Assembly: GCA_049366815.1 (NCBI GenBank)
Contig: JBMNCO010000074.1
Coordinates: 1 to 15,796, forward strand
From: CAYNYM01 sp049366815
GTDB lineage: Bacteria > Desulfobacterota > DSM-4660 > Desulfatiglandales > HGW-15
Reading direction: 5' to 3'
DNA length: 15,796 nucleotides
Of the stretch, positions 6,886 to 14,746 are shown in pieces. Position numbers and translations under genes: made by a program. The notes beneath the pieces are model-generated. The model had not been told where the DNA came from. It saw only the letters and a program-made list of their open reading frames with translations, and did not search any database. Every line of letters begins with the position of its first letter. Within the stretch, counting starts at the first letter, position 1.

Positions 6886-8145
6886 ATGGATAGAATCGTC
6901 ATTGAAGGTGGAATTCCACTCCAAGGAACCGTGCAGGTCAGTGGCGCAAAAAATGCGGCCCTTCCGGTACTTGCGGCCTGTATCTTGACAGGGGGATGGC
7001 ATTGCATCCATGGTATCCCGCGGTTGAGAGATATCCAGACGATCATGCGCATTATGACCGAGATGGGTGTGGTTTTCAAAGAAGAGGACGGCGATCTTTT
7101 CGTAAATTCCGACCAGATCTGGGAATCTGTTGCGTCCTACGACCTGGTAAAGACCATGCGGGCATCCATTCTCCTCCTGGGACCCCTCCTGGCCCGGCTG
7201 GGCAAGGCCAGGATCTCCCTGCCGGGGGGGTGCGCCATTGGTGCACGCCCCGTCGATCTGCATCTCAAGGCCCTGGACGCCATGGGTGTAGAGATGTCAC
7301 TGGAGCATGGCTATATCAATGCAAGAGTGGATCACTTAAAAGGGGCCCAGATTCTCTTTGATATCCCCACGGTGACGGGCACAGAAAACATCATGATGGC
7401 GGCCGTCATGGCAGATGGAAAGACCGTCCTGGAGAACGCCGCCAGGGAGCCGGAAATCCAGGATCTTGGAGACATGCTCCGGGCAATGGGCGCGGATATC
7501 GACGGGGACGGCACCGATACGATTACCATTCACGGTGTGAAGAAACTGGGAGCGGTGCAGCATCATACCATCATCCCGGACCGGATCGAGGCCGGGACGT
7601 TCATGATCGCCGCTGCCATGACAAAGGGGGAGGTCCTTATACGGGGTTGCAGGCATGAGCATCTTGCAGCGGTCATTGAAAAACTGAAATCCGTGGGGGC
7701 CCTGGTAAAAATATCCGAAAGTGGCCTCCTGGTGAAAGGCCCTGAAACCATTGAGAGCGTCGATATAAGGACCATGCCCTACCCGGGGTATCCGACGGAC
7801 CTGCAGGCCCAGTTTATGGCCCTCATGTGCGTGGCCGATGGGTCGAGCATTATCAAGGAAAATGTCTTTGAGAACAGGTTCATCCATGTGAGCGAGCTCA
7901 AGAGGATGGGCGGCGATATCGAAATAGACGGCAACCAGGCCATTGTGAGGGGCAAGGATCGCCTCCTGGCTGCGCCGGTCATGGCCACTGATCTTCGGGC
8001 AAGTGCCTCTTTGATCTTGGCGGGCCTGGTCGCCCGGGAAGGACGGACGGAGGTGAGCCGGATCTATCATTTGGACAGAGGCTACGAGGCCTTGGAGAAG
8101 AAGTTCCAAGGCCTCGGGGCCAAGATCTGGCGGGAGAAGGCCTGA
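6886..8145 (+). CDS. murA: UDP-N-acetylglucosamine 1-carboxyvinyltransferase
   Basis: MurA catalyses the first committed step of peptidoglycan synthesis in the cytoplasm, transferring enolpyruvate from phosphoenolpyruvate to UDP-GlcNAc. The 419-residue protein has normal length and all landmark residues: Lys22 in SGAKNAALP, the catalytic Cys116 in LPGGCAIGARPVDLH (Cys115 in E. coli numbering, the fosfomycin target), the catalytic Asp in PGYPTDLQAQ, and the DRGYE arginine near the C-terminus. Because the loop carries Cys rather than Asp, the enzyme should be fosfomycin-sensitive at the target level. The ATG at 6886 has only a weak GAGAG upstream. It is followed after a single base by comEC, so the two are one transcription unit. 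Confidence 0.97.
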   Translation: MDRIVIEGGIPLQGTVQVSGAKNAALPVLAACILTGGWHCIHGIPRLRDIQTIMRIMTEMGVVFKEEDGDLFVNSDQIWESVASYDLVKTMRASILLLGPLLARLGKARISLPGGCAIGARPVDLHLKALDAMGVEMSLEHGYINARVDHLKGAQILFDIPTVTGTENIMMAAVMADGKTVLENAAREPEIQDLGDMLRAMGADIDGDGTDTITIHGVKKLGAVQHHTIIPDRIEAGTFMIAAAMTKGEVLIRGCRHEHLAAVIEKLKSVGALVKISESGLLVKGPETIESVDIRTMPYPGYPTDLQAQFMALMCVADGSSIIKENVFENRFIHVSELKRMGGDIEIDGNQAIVRGKDRLLAAPVMATDLRASASLILAGLVAREGRTEVSRIYHLDRGYEALEKKFQGLGAKIWREKA

Positions 8146-8146
8146 C

Positions 8147-10591
8147 ATGGCCGATCGCCCCCTGATCCCCCTCCTGTTTGCGTTTGTAGGGGGAATAGTC
8201 ATGGGGCATTTCGGCTTGTCTCCCGGATCATGGTTGGGTCTCTTTCTCATGTCGGCCGCCGCACTGTTCCTCATCCTCTTCCTTTCTCTTCCTCCACGAC
8301 TCAAATTTTCCTGTTTTCTCGGACTGTTCTTCCTGGCCGGGCTTGTCTTGGATATCTCCTCAGGCCGAGATTCCGAACTTTGTTCCCTGGCCGATCGGCG
8401 TGAAAGGGTAACCATAGAGGGTACCGTTCTCGGGCCGGCCCGAATTTTCAGAGAGACGGCAAGGTTTGAGGTTCGGGGAGAGAAGGTCATTTATCATGAC
8501 AGGTCAAGATCGATCAACGAACGTCTGATCGTCACCGTATACAATCACGCCCAGAGTTTCTTCCCTGGAGACAGAATCCTCTTTCCGGCGAGGTTGAGGG
8601 CCTTTAAAAACTTTGAAAACCCGGGGGGATACGACTATGAATCGGCCATGCGGTTCAAGGGCTTGGCCTGCGGTGCATCGGTATCCGACGGGAGGAGTAT
8701 CGTACCTTTGGGGAAAGGAGCGCTCGGATTCCCCATGGGTGTGGTTGAAAAGGCACGAGGACCCCTGAGAAGGCTTTTTCGAGAGGGGCTGGACGATCGG
8801 AACAGGGCCATTTACAGTGCCCTGATCCTAGGGGAGAGACAGGACATCGACCCTGATTTGAGGGAAGCCTTTACCGCTTCCGGGTTGGGTCATATCCTGG
8901 CCGTTTCGGGATTGCACATCGGCCTCATTGCGTGGCTCTCCTTTGGCGTCTCAAAGTGGGTCTTCTCCCGTTCCTATCACCTGGTCCTGAAAACGGATAT
9001 CAGAAAGTTGGCAGCCCTGGTGACCTGTTTCCCCGTAGTAGGTTACACCGGCCTTGCGGGATTCCAGGTCTCAAGTCAAAGGGCCATGATCATGGTCCTG
9101 ACCTACCTCTTCTCAGTACTCATTGGAAGGGAAAAGGAGAAATGGTCCACCCTGGCACTCGCCGCCTTGCTGGTCCTCGCCCTGGACCCCTATGAACTCT
9201 TCGGCATATCCTTTCAGCTCTCTTTTTGTGCCGTCATCGGGATCCTATGGCTCACGCCCATCCTCTATAACAAATTCCCGAAAAATCGGTTTCTGGAAGA
9301 GCGATGTCCTCATTTTATCCAAAGATGCCTCGTCTATATGAAAGGCCTGGTTGCCGTGACAGGCACAACGATGTTTTTTCTGCTGCCGATTACGGCCTTT
9401 TACTTTCAGCGCATTTCCCTGGTCAGTATCCCTGCGAATCTCATGGCGGCCCCCCTCCTTGGCCTGTGGGTGATTCCCATGGGGCTCCTTTCAGCCCTGT
9501 TTCTGCCGGTTTCGGTATCGGCAGCGGACCTTTTCCTTCAGGCCGGGGCATGGGGGCTTAAATGGATAGAGACGGTCATTGCCTACTGGTCCCGTCTGCC
9601 TTGGGCGGAGGTCTGGGTTGTCACACCCAGTATACTGGAAATAGGACTTTTTTATGGACTTCTCTATGCCCTCATCCTCGGCAGGACTTACAGATGGGCC
9701 AGGGCGGGATTGGTCATCCTTTCATGTGTTACTCTTGTGGATATCGGGTACTGGGTGTATCAGACGCAATTCAATCCAAACCTGAAGGTCACCTTTCTGG
9801 ATGTCGGACAGGGGAACGCCGCACTCGTTCAATTCCCTGGGAACCAGCGTATGCTGATCGATGGGGGAGGATTCTCGAGGGATCATTTTGATGTGGGGAA
9901 AATGGTGTTAGCACCCTATCTGCTGCGCTCGAAGATCCGGCGAATCGATTATCTTGTCTTGAGCCACCCCCAATCGGACCACATGAACGGATTTCGTTTT
10001 GTCGCCGCCCACTTCCACTCCAGGGAGTTCTGGTATAACGGCGACGAAGTGGACACGCGCTCTTTCATCGAGCTGATGCATATCCTGCAGAACCGGAAAA
10101 TCGACAAGATCCTGCCACAGAGCCTGAGGGAAGGGCGAGATATTGCCGGTGTCAGGATTGAACTCCTTCACCCCCTCGGAGGGGGTGCGGAAGACGTCGA
10201 CTTAAATGCTTCAATGGACCTGAATGAAAGATCTCTGGTCTTGAAAATTTCTTACAAGGGAAAGTCGATCCTCTTCCCTGGGGACATCGAGCGTCTCGCA
10301 GAGGGAACCCTCACATCGCGTTACGGATATGCCCTCCAGAGCGATGTCCTCCTCGCACCCCATCATGGCAGCAAGACGTCATGCTCCAGGCCTTTCCTTG
10401 AAAAAGTGAGCCCCAGCCTCTGTGTCATATCCTCGGGTAGGGGAAATCGTTTCGGATTTCCCCATGCCGGAACCATCAAGAGACTCACGGATATGGGGTG
10501 CGCGGTTATCAGGACCGACCAAAACGGAGCCATCCGCGTTTCAGTCGGCGAGGAAGGCCTCACAGTCACCCCGTTGGGACGAAACCGGTAG
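8147..10591 (+). CDS. comEC: ComEC/Rec2-family DNA internalisation protein
   Basis: A full-length 814-residue ComEC/Rec2 protein, the inner-membrane channel that takes up single-stranded DNA in competent bacteria. Order of parts: two N-terminal membrane segments and the DUF4131/OB-like region (about 1-190), the multi-spanning Competence domain (about 210-500) with GHILAVSGLHIGLIAWL and GLAGFQVSSQRAMIMV, and a C-terminal metallo-beta-lactamase-like domain (about 565-790). The last has FLDVGQGNAALVQ, the metal motif SHPQSDHMNG (His607, Asp611, His612), FPGDIE and LLAPHHGSKTS. Metal ligands are intact, so the nuclease-like domain may be active. The ATG lies one base after the murA stop. No other competence gene is present here; many bacteria not known to be competent carry comEC. 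Confidence 0.95.
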   Translation: MADRPLIPLLFAFVGGIVMGHFGLSPGSWLGLFLMSAAALFLILFLSLPPRLKFSCFLGLFFLAGLVLDISSGRDSELCSLADRRERVTIEGTVLGPARIFRETARFEVRGEKVIYHDRSRSINERLIVTVYNHAQSFFPGDRILFPARLRAFKNFENPGGYDYESAMRFKGLACGASVSDGRSIVPLGKGALGFPMGVVEKARGPLRRLFREGLDDRNRAIYSALILGERQDIDPDLREAFTASGLGHILAVSGLHIGLIAWLSFGVSKWVFSRSYHLVLKTDIRKLAALVTCFPVVGYTGLAGFQVSSQRAMIMVLTYLFSVLIGREKEKWSTLALAALLVLALDPYELFGISFQLSFCAVIGILWLTPILYNKFPKNRFLEERCPHFIQRCLVYMKGLVAVTGTTMFFLLPITAFYFQRISLVSIPANLMAAPLLGLWVIPMGLLSALFLPVSVSAADLFLQAGAWGLKWIETVIAYWSRLPWAEVWVVTPSILEIGLFYGLLYALILGRTYRWARAGLVILSCVTLVDIGYWVYQTQFNPNLKVTFLDVGQGNAALVQFPGNQRMLIDGGGFSRDHFDVGKMVLAPYLLRSKIRRIDYLVLSHPQSDHMNGFRFVAAHFHSREFWYNGDEVDTRSFIELMHILQNRKIDKILPQSLREGRDIAGVRIELLHPLGGGAEDVDLNASMDLNERSLVLKISYKGKSILFPGDIERLAEGTLTSRYGYALQSDVLLAPHHGSKTSCSRPFLEKVSPSLCVISSGRGNRFGFPHAGTIKRLTDMGCAVIRTDQNGAIRVSVGEEGLTVTPLGRNR

Positions 10592-10612
10592 GCCTTTCGC
10601 GTTTGGATATTT

Positions 10613-10760
10613 GAATCGGGGTAACACTTTAGCCCTTTGAAAAGTTCGAAAGGAAATCATGCACCCTTTCTTATGTTCCGAAGCTCCCGCGAGTCACTTC
10701 AGAAAGGGAGCATGATTTTTACACAGTTATTGGAAAGGGCTAAATTCATACGAATCGGGG
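10613..10760. repeat. Nested symmetric inverted repeat with flanking direct repeats
   Basis: Outer arms TTTAGCCCTTT (10628-10638) and AAAGGGCTAAA (10734-10744) are perfect complements. Inner arms of 17 bases (10654-10670 and 10702-10718) pair with one mismatch. Both pairs are centred on 10686, and the unpaired segments between them are 15 bases on each side. A 9-base direct repeat GAATCGGGG flanks it at 10613-10621 and 10752-10760. There is no T run and no gene. This resembles a non-autonomous mobile element or a cruciform-forming site. Confidence 0.7.
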
Positions 10761-10847
10761 AATTTGCACCGATTGAGGGAAGTGATTATTTTAAGACTGA
10801 GTAGGAGTGATAAGCACATGACCTTTGTCGAAAAGAGGAGGGGAGCA

Positions 10848-11348
10848 ATGAAGACAATAGATCGTAGCATTTTATGCATAATATTTTTTCTGGTTATCCT
10901 CGCTATAACAGGATGTGCCGGGTTTGGAACCTACGGCAGGCTCAAACCGGTCCCAGGCCGGGGCGTGACGATTGATACTCTGGTTCAGAACTGGTCCGAT
11001 TACAAGATCTTCTACAAAGGCTATCATTTTGAGCAGCCTTCCGGCGTCCTGTTTGATGTCAAAGGGGATTCGAAAAACCTTGTGGGCGAGGGATGGACGT
11101 CGGTAGGAAATCAGGAAGCCCTTCTGAGTCTGGTTTCGTGGGCCAAGTTGAACCTGGACTACTACCCTCGGCTGTGGACCTGCATCGGACCGGACAAGGA
11201 GTTTTACGGCTATCTCTACACGGGCTCTGATGAGGCATATCTTCGACTCACCGGCGACAAGACACTGCAGGTTCTTGGACTGCCCGATTGGCTTCGCCGC
11301 AGGGATTACGGGGAGAGAGGTCTGATGCACGGATTTGCAGGTTTTTGA
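10848..11348 (+). CDS. Predicted lipoprotein, function unknown
   Basis: A 166-residue predicted lipoprotein that I do not recognise. The N-terminus has a basic start, a hydrophobic core and the lipobox AITGC, placing the lipidated cysteine at residue 23; the residue after it is Ala, not Asp, which would favour export to the outer membrane in a Gram-negative cell. The mature part is rich in Tyr, Gly and Trp (NWSDYKIFYKGYHFEQ, GYLYTGSDEAYLRL) and includes a segment reading PSGVLFDVKGD. The ATG at 10848 has a strong GAGGAGGGGAG upstream; a longer frame from 10764 lacks this. It stands alone between the inverted-repeat element and the convergent MobA-like gene. Confidence 0.85.
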   Translation: MKTIDRSILCIIFFLVILAITGCAGFGTYGRLKPVPGRGVTIDTLVQNWSDYKIFYKGYHFEQPSGVLFDVKGDSKNLVGEGWTSVGNQEALLSLVSWAKLNLDYYPRLWTCIGPDKEFYGYLYTGSDEAYLRLTGDKTLQVLGLPDWLRRRDYGERGLMHGFAGF

Positions 11349-11393
11349 GAAGGGGCGGCATGCACATTGGTTTCATTGCGAAGCGATCCAAGT

Positions 11394-12020
11394 TCATCCT
11401 TTCGGTCCGCCGTCTTTTCCAAGGGATTCCAGGAAGGACCCATAGTCTTCGGGCGTATCGATATCCATGTCATTATAGGTTCCTTCCGGTTCATACAGGC
11501 AGAGCTGATTGACCTGTTTTGAAAAGAGTGTCCTTGCCCCCTCGTCTCCCTTCAGGGCGTGCAGATCCTGATAGAACCTTCGACTGATAATGACGGGATG
11601 GGATCGTTTGCCCCCCTGTGTGACCGCTCCCAGGGGCAAACCGGAATCGGCATATCTTCGGATAAATCGATTGATCAAGTCACAGGTAATGAAGGGCATA
11701 TCCGCCAGAATGATCAGGACATGATCGTAGCTGCCCTCTACCTGGGATAACCCCGCGATGATGGAAGAACTCATGCCCTTGATGTAGGCGGGATTTTCAA
11801 CGATTGTGAGTTTTGGGACGTCAAGGGGAAATTCGAGACTCTCTCTGATCCTTGAGGCCTCAAAACCCAGTACGAGAACGACCCGTTCCAGCTCTGAATG
11901 GAGCGCTTCCCGCAGGATGCGATTGAGAAGGGTCGACCCCCTCATCGTGAGCAAAGGCTTTGGACTGCCCATTCTGGTGGATGTCCCTGCTGCGAGAATG
12001 AGCCCGGCGACAGAGATCAA
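11394..12020 (-). CDS. MobA-like/MocA-type nucleotidyltransferase
   Basis: A 208-residue protein of the MobA-like NTP transferase family. The best match is the MocA/MobA-like group that attaches CMP or GMP to molybdenum cofactor, or accessory proteins of molybdenum hydroxylases. Motifs: GLILAAGTSTRMGSPKPLL (nucleotide-binding loop), the metal-binding Asp in IILADMPFI, the HPVII segment of this family and DIDTPEDY near the C-terminus. The only fitting start is a TTG at 12020, with GGAGG about 9 bases upstream. It lies downstream of a cysteine-rich protein gene on the same strand, and a 19-codon open frame fills the gap between them. The nucleotide used and the true acceptor cannot be read from sequence. 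Confidence 0.88.
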   Translation of the reverse strand: MISVAGLILAAGTSTRMGSPKPLLTMRGSTLLNRILREALHSELERVVLVLGFEASRIRESLEFPLDVPKLTIVENPAYIKGMSSSIIAGLSQVEGSYDHVLIILADMPFITCDLINRFIRRYADSGLPLGAVTQGGKRSHPVIISRRFYQDLHALKGDEGARTLFSKQVNQLCLYEPEGTYNDMDIDTPEDYGSFLESLGKDGGPKG

Positions 12021-12027
12021 TGCCTTT

Positions 12028-12087
12028 TTACCTCCGGACCTCTCTCATGACCTGCGTCAAAGACCGGAATATTTCCCGCCGTGTCAT
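12028..12087 (-). CDS. Possible 19-codon small ORF between the Cys-rich gene and the MobA-like gene
   Basis: An ATG overlapping the stop codon of the cysteine-rich gene (ATGA arrangement) opens a 19-residue frame, MTRREIFRSLTQVMREVRR, ending at a TAA that lies inside the ribosome-binding region of the MobA-like gene. GAAGAAGG precedes the ATG. It is strongly basic. Its overlap and placement fit translational coupling, either as a coupling leader or as a small peptide, but so short a frame can arise by chance. Confidence 0.3.
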   Translation of the reverse strand: MTRREIFRSLTQVMREVRR

Positions 12088-12365
12088 GGCCCTTCTTCCT
12101 GTTTCTTCTTGGCCTCTTGGATCAATTCAACGAGTGATAACATCTTGCCGCCGGTTGGTCTTTCAAAGGCCTTTTGCCACTCCTCCGGGGTCAGTGCATT
12201 TCGCAGCCAGTCTTCGATCAAAAAGTGTTCATACCAGCAGTCCAGGCACTTAAAGCAGGGCAACCCTCTGTTTTCACTACGGCAGTAAGAAAAGGGAATC
12301 TGGTGCCCCAGCCTTGGGCATCGAATCGTGTAACTTTCATCAGGGGGACTTTGTCTCATTTTCAT
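12084..12365 (-). CDS. Cysteine-rich conserved-looking protein, function unknown
   Basis: A 93-residue protein I cannot name. It has five cysteines in a compact block (residues 16, 28, 37, 40 and 43; spacing C-x11-C-x8-C-x2-C-x2-C) within IRCPRLGHQIPFSYCR and LPCFKCLDCW, which would suit a zinc or iron-sulfur site. The C-terminal half is helical and charged (LTPEEWQKAF, VELIQEAKKKQEE). The ATG at 12365 has only a weak upstream site; ATG 12359 and a TTG at 12422 are alternatives. It sits directly upstream of the MobA-like nucleotidyltransferase, so a link to molybdenum-enzyme maturation is possible but is only an inference from position. Confidence 0.7.
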   Translation of the reverse strand: MKMRQSPPDESYTIRCPRLGHQIPFSYCRSENRGLPCFKCLDCWYEHFLIEDWLRNALTPEEWQKAFERPTGGKMLSLVELIQEAKKKQEEGP

Positions 12366-12436
12366 AGCACACCATACGACTTGGGATGGGATAAGGATAA
12401 CCGAGATTGGAATTTGAATCAAGGAATGGATGATCC

Positions 12437-12459
12437 CCTCCGACGCTTTGGGTCGGAGG
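12437..12459. other. Hairpin upstream of the Cys-rich gene
   Basis: CCTCCGAC (12437-12444) and GTCGGAGG (12452-12459) form a perfect 8-base stem with a 7-base loop. It lies between the SpeD-like gene and the cysteine-rich gene on the minus strand. There is no T run on either side, so it is not a classical terminator; it could slow transcription or stabilise an mRNA end. Confidence 0.45.
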
Positions 12460-12538
12460 TATATCCGAAATAGATTTTCAGTATGCTTCAGGAATGAGTG
12501 CAGACTTGGAAATCCAACCCAGGAAGGCGGTTACGAGA

Positions 12539-12922
12539 CTACATCCTTTTTACTGTGTGGGACTCCAGTGACTCCGCCTCGAAAAATTCCCGGCTGAATT
12601 GAGCCACCACCTGCGGTTCATAGACCTTGCAACTGAAGATATCAATGTAGGCTGCATTGGTAAGATTGGCGAAGTGACCGGAAATCAGGGATGTCTCAAT
12701 CAATTGAACCATGGAGTAACCCTGGACCCGCTCATCTTCACCGAAGTGTACCACCTGGCATTCGCCGAATCTCTTCATTTCGATCAGATCGCAAAGTTCC
12801 TCCGTATACTGTTTTATCTTTTCAGCACTACGAATCGTCTCCGGGTTGCAATTGTAGAGATCAAGACTGGTTAAAAGCCCCCAGGGAGCGGCCTCGTTTT
12901 TGATCGCGAGACTTACCGCCAT
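12539..12922 (-). CDS. Divergent S-adenosylmethionine decarboxylase (SpeD) homologue
   Basis: A 127-residue protein of the prokaryotic SpeD fold, enzymes that cleave themselves to create a pyruvoyl cofactor and decarboxylate AdoMet for spermidine synthesis. Every key position sits 15 residues after its counterpart in Thermotoga maritima SpeD: Ser70 (Ser55), Ser78 as pyruvoyl precursor (Ser63), His83 (His68) and Cys98 (Cys83), within GYSMVQLIETSLISGHF and AAYIDIFSC. Two typical features are missing: the residue after the pyruvoyl serine is Leu79 instead of His, and the WPE glutamate (Glu72), which contacts the substrate ribose, is Leu87. Self-processing looks possible, but the substrate may not be AdoMet. 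The ATG has GGGGGAG upstream. No polyamine gene is nearby. Confidence 0.85.
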   Translation of the reverse strand: MAVSLAIKNEAAPWGLLTSLDLYNCNPETIRSAEKIKQYTEELCDLIEMKRFGECQVVHFGEDERVQGYSMVQLIETSLISGHFANLTNAAYIDIFSCKVYEPQVVAQFSREFFEAESLESHTVKRM

Positions 12923-12982
12923 TTCTCTCCCCCTCTTCTATAAAAATTCTTGAAACATTCAACCAGATGAATGGAACCAAGC

Positions 12983-13010
12983 AATTTAATAGTTTTTCCT
13001 CGTTTGTCAA
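12983..13010 (-). promoter_or_regulatory. Candidate sigma-70 promoter for the SpeD-like gene
   Basis: On the minus strand a perfect TTGACA (13005-13010) is followed after 16 bases by TAAATT (12983-12988), about 60 bases before the ATG. The -10 box matches four of six consensus bases. Confidence 0.45.
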
Positions 13011-13177
13011 TCGAAATTTGGAGGGGAAAGTCAACCAATCAATATTTTTCATTTTTTCGTAACACATGAGCCCCTTTTAAAACCATCCAAAGGCCCAAGT
13101 CGCTGCGCTTTTTCAACCGGCTAAACGCCTACTTTTTCCCAACACTGTCTGCTCGGGTTTGGGCAAGTTGAGCAGGG

Positions 13178-13618
13178 CTATTCGACTTCCCCGGTACGGC
13201 CGTCGTCGCATGGTTCGTCGTCATTTTGAGCGCGGGCATGTTCTGCACTCGGCGCTGTCGTGCAATAGGGCAATGAATCATTTACCTCTTTGTTGTTATC
13301 TGGATTGAGGCTAGTCGTCCCTTTATATTTTGCATAAAGATCATGGACTCTTCTTTTGAGGACCTTGATTTTCTTGCTATCCTCCTCTGATGACCAGGAA
13401 GGTTCACTGATGGAAAACAGGCTGTTACTGAGTTCATCGATGACATGCTCCGTCGCCCGGCACCATTCAGAAGTGCAGATGTTTGCCATTTCCGCGGCCT
13501 CGTTGAGCCCCTTTTCCAGGATATCCAGGGAGTTTTCCATGTTCTCGATGAAAGTCTCCCAGGTCTTCTCCATACGGTCCCTAATGTCCCCATGAAAGGT
13601 ATCTTTGTTTATCGCCAT
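13178..13618 (-). CDS. Helical protein of unknown function
   Basis: A 146-residue protein that I do not recognise. Residues 1-100 look almost wholly alpha-helical and amphipathic (MEKTWETFIENMENSLDILE, KVLKRRVHDLYAKYK), with two cysteines in ANICTSEWCRATEH (48 and 53). The last 45 residues are polar, acidic and probably disordered, and end in GEVE. No signal peptide or membrane segment is present. The ATG at 13618 has a near-perfect GGAAGGAGGT 8 bases upstream, and a plausible promoter lies further up, so it is probably well expressed. The size and helical build recall phasins or small scaffold proteins, but that is only a resemblance. Confidence 0.8.
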   Translation of the reverse strand: MAINKDTFHGDIRDRMEKTWETFIENMENSLDILEKGLNEAAEMANICTSEWCRATEHVIDELSNSLFSISEPSWSSEEDSKKIKVLKRRVHDLYAKYKGTTSLNPDNNKEVNDSLPYCTTAPSAEHARAQNDDEPCDDGRTGEVE

Positions 13619-13882
13619 TTTAGATGACCTCCTTCCCTTCGTTTTGTTGTTCTAAAACCCGGGGTGTGCAACGCCCCAAAAACGTTTGGATCTTTCAATC
13701 AATATAAATACGGAAATCACCTTAACAAGGCCGTCCAAAATTAACCTCCTTCAGTCTTGTCCTAAACAGGATTTGCCACTCCGAGCAGGGGCCTCAGATA
13801 GGAGGCCTTCCGGGAGGTCCGGGGCCTTGCCCTGTCTCCGCGTCTGACAGGTCCTATCTATGGTAGCTGAGATAAAGGGCGC
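13619..13882. other. Intergenic region with GC-rich hairpins
   Basis: It holds the leader and promoter of the helical protein gene, with a small hairpin GGGGTG/CGCCCC at 13661-13677, and downstream of the EamA gene two perfect 6-base stems: GGCCTC/GAGGCC (13790-13807) and CCTGTC/GACAGG (about 13831-13853). None has a T run. The stems may mark the 3' end of the permease mRNA. Confidence 0.45.
13701..13728 (-). promoter_or_regulatory. Candidate sigma-70 promoter for the helical protein gene
   Basis: On the minus strand TTGTTA (13723-13728) and TATATT (13701-13706) are 16 bases apart, about 80 bases upstream of the ATG. The -10 box matches five of six consensus bases and the -35 box four of six. 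Confidence 0.45.
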
Positions 13883-14746
13883 TCAGGATTTCCGGTTCAG
13901 GGTCAGGAGAATGACGGCTGAAACGATCAGGGTGCCGCCGGCGATTTTTGCGGCCGTGATTGCCTCTCCGAGAACCAACGAGGCGAGATAAACGGTAACC
14001 ACCGGTTCGAGGGTGGAGATGATGGAGGCCTGCGCGGCTTCAAGGCGCTTCAACCCCGAAAAAAACGTCACGATTGCCAATACCGTGGATACCAGGACAA
14101 TGGCCAAGACAGAAACCCAACCCGCAAATGTGTCTGGTAGAAGCAAGCCCCTTGCGGCCACCAGACCTCCGAATACGGCACCGGCAGCTAGCATCACAAC
14201 GGTCGAAGAAGCCAGTGCCCCTGTCCTTTGGATAACCCTGCTGCCGACCACGACATAGACGGCGTAGATCAGGGGCGCTGACAATCCCAACAGGATTCCC
14301 AGCATTGCTCCTCCACCGTCCAGCCCGACAATAAGAAATGTGCCACCAAGAGAAAGGCAGAGGGCCAAGATCTTGGGTCCTGTGAACCGGGCCTTAAAAA
14401 AAACAACCGTAAGCACCATGACAAAGGCAGGGTACAGATACAAGAGGAGGGCGACGAGGCCGGCTGAAACCATGGTCAAGGCCGTGAAGTAGCAGAAAGA
14501 CTGGCCTACATAACCAAGCCCTCCCATCAGGGAAAGGGTGATCAGGTGACGGCCCCGCGGCAGGGAAATGCCCCTCGCCTTTAGGAAAATTATCATGAAT
14601 AGGGCGGCCAGTGAAAAACGGAGAAAGAGGACAGAAATGGGATCCGTCCCTGATGCATAGGCCAGGCGGGCAAAAATGGGCATGGCGCCAAATGAGGCCG
14701 ACGAAATGGCGATCAACAATACACCGTAAAGCCGATTCATAATCAC
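13883..14746 (-). CDS. EamA/DMT superfamily transporter
   Basis: A 287-residue integral membrane protein of the drug/metabolite transporter superfamily, with two tandem EamA domains (about residues 5-140 and 145-284) and roughly ten hydrophobic helices. Typical segments are SFGAMPIFARLAY near the start, YVGQSFCYFTAL, LLYLYPAFVMVLTVVFF at the end of the first domain, and ISTLEPVVTVYLASLVLGE in the second. Such proteins export amino acids or other metabolites; the substrate is unknown. The GTG at 14746 has AGGT about 6 bases upstream and is chosen; an ATG at 14740 two codons later is the alternative. The C-terminus ends in a short basic tail. Confidence 0.93.
   Translation of the reverse strand: MIMNRLYGVLLIAISSASFGAMPIFARLAYASGTDPISVLFLRFSLAALFMIIFLKARGISLPRGRHLITLSLMGGLGYVGQSFCYFTALTMVSAGLVALLLYLYPAFVMVLTVVFFKARFTGPKILALCLSLGGTFLIVGLDGGGAMLGILLGLSAPLIYAVYVVVGSRVIQRTGALASSTVVMLAAGAVFGGLVAARGLLLPDTFAGWVSVLAIVLVSTVLAIVTFFSGLKRLEAAQASIISTLEPVVTVYLASLVLGEAITAAKIAGGTLIVSAVILLTLNRKS

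Noticed and set aside
7336..8490. 384-codon minus-strand frame across murA and comEC
   Set aside because: It is a long shadow of two certain genes on the other strand and shows no protein family signature.
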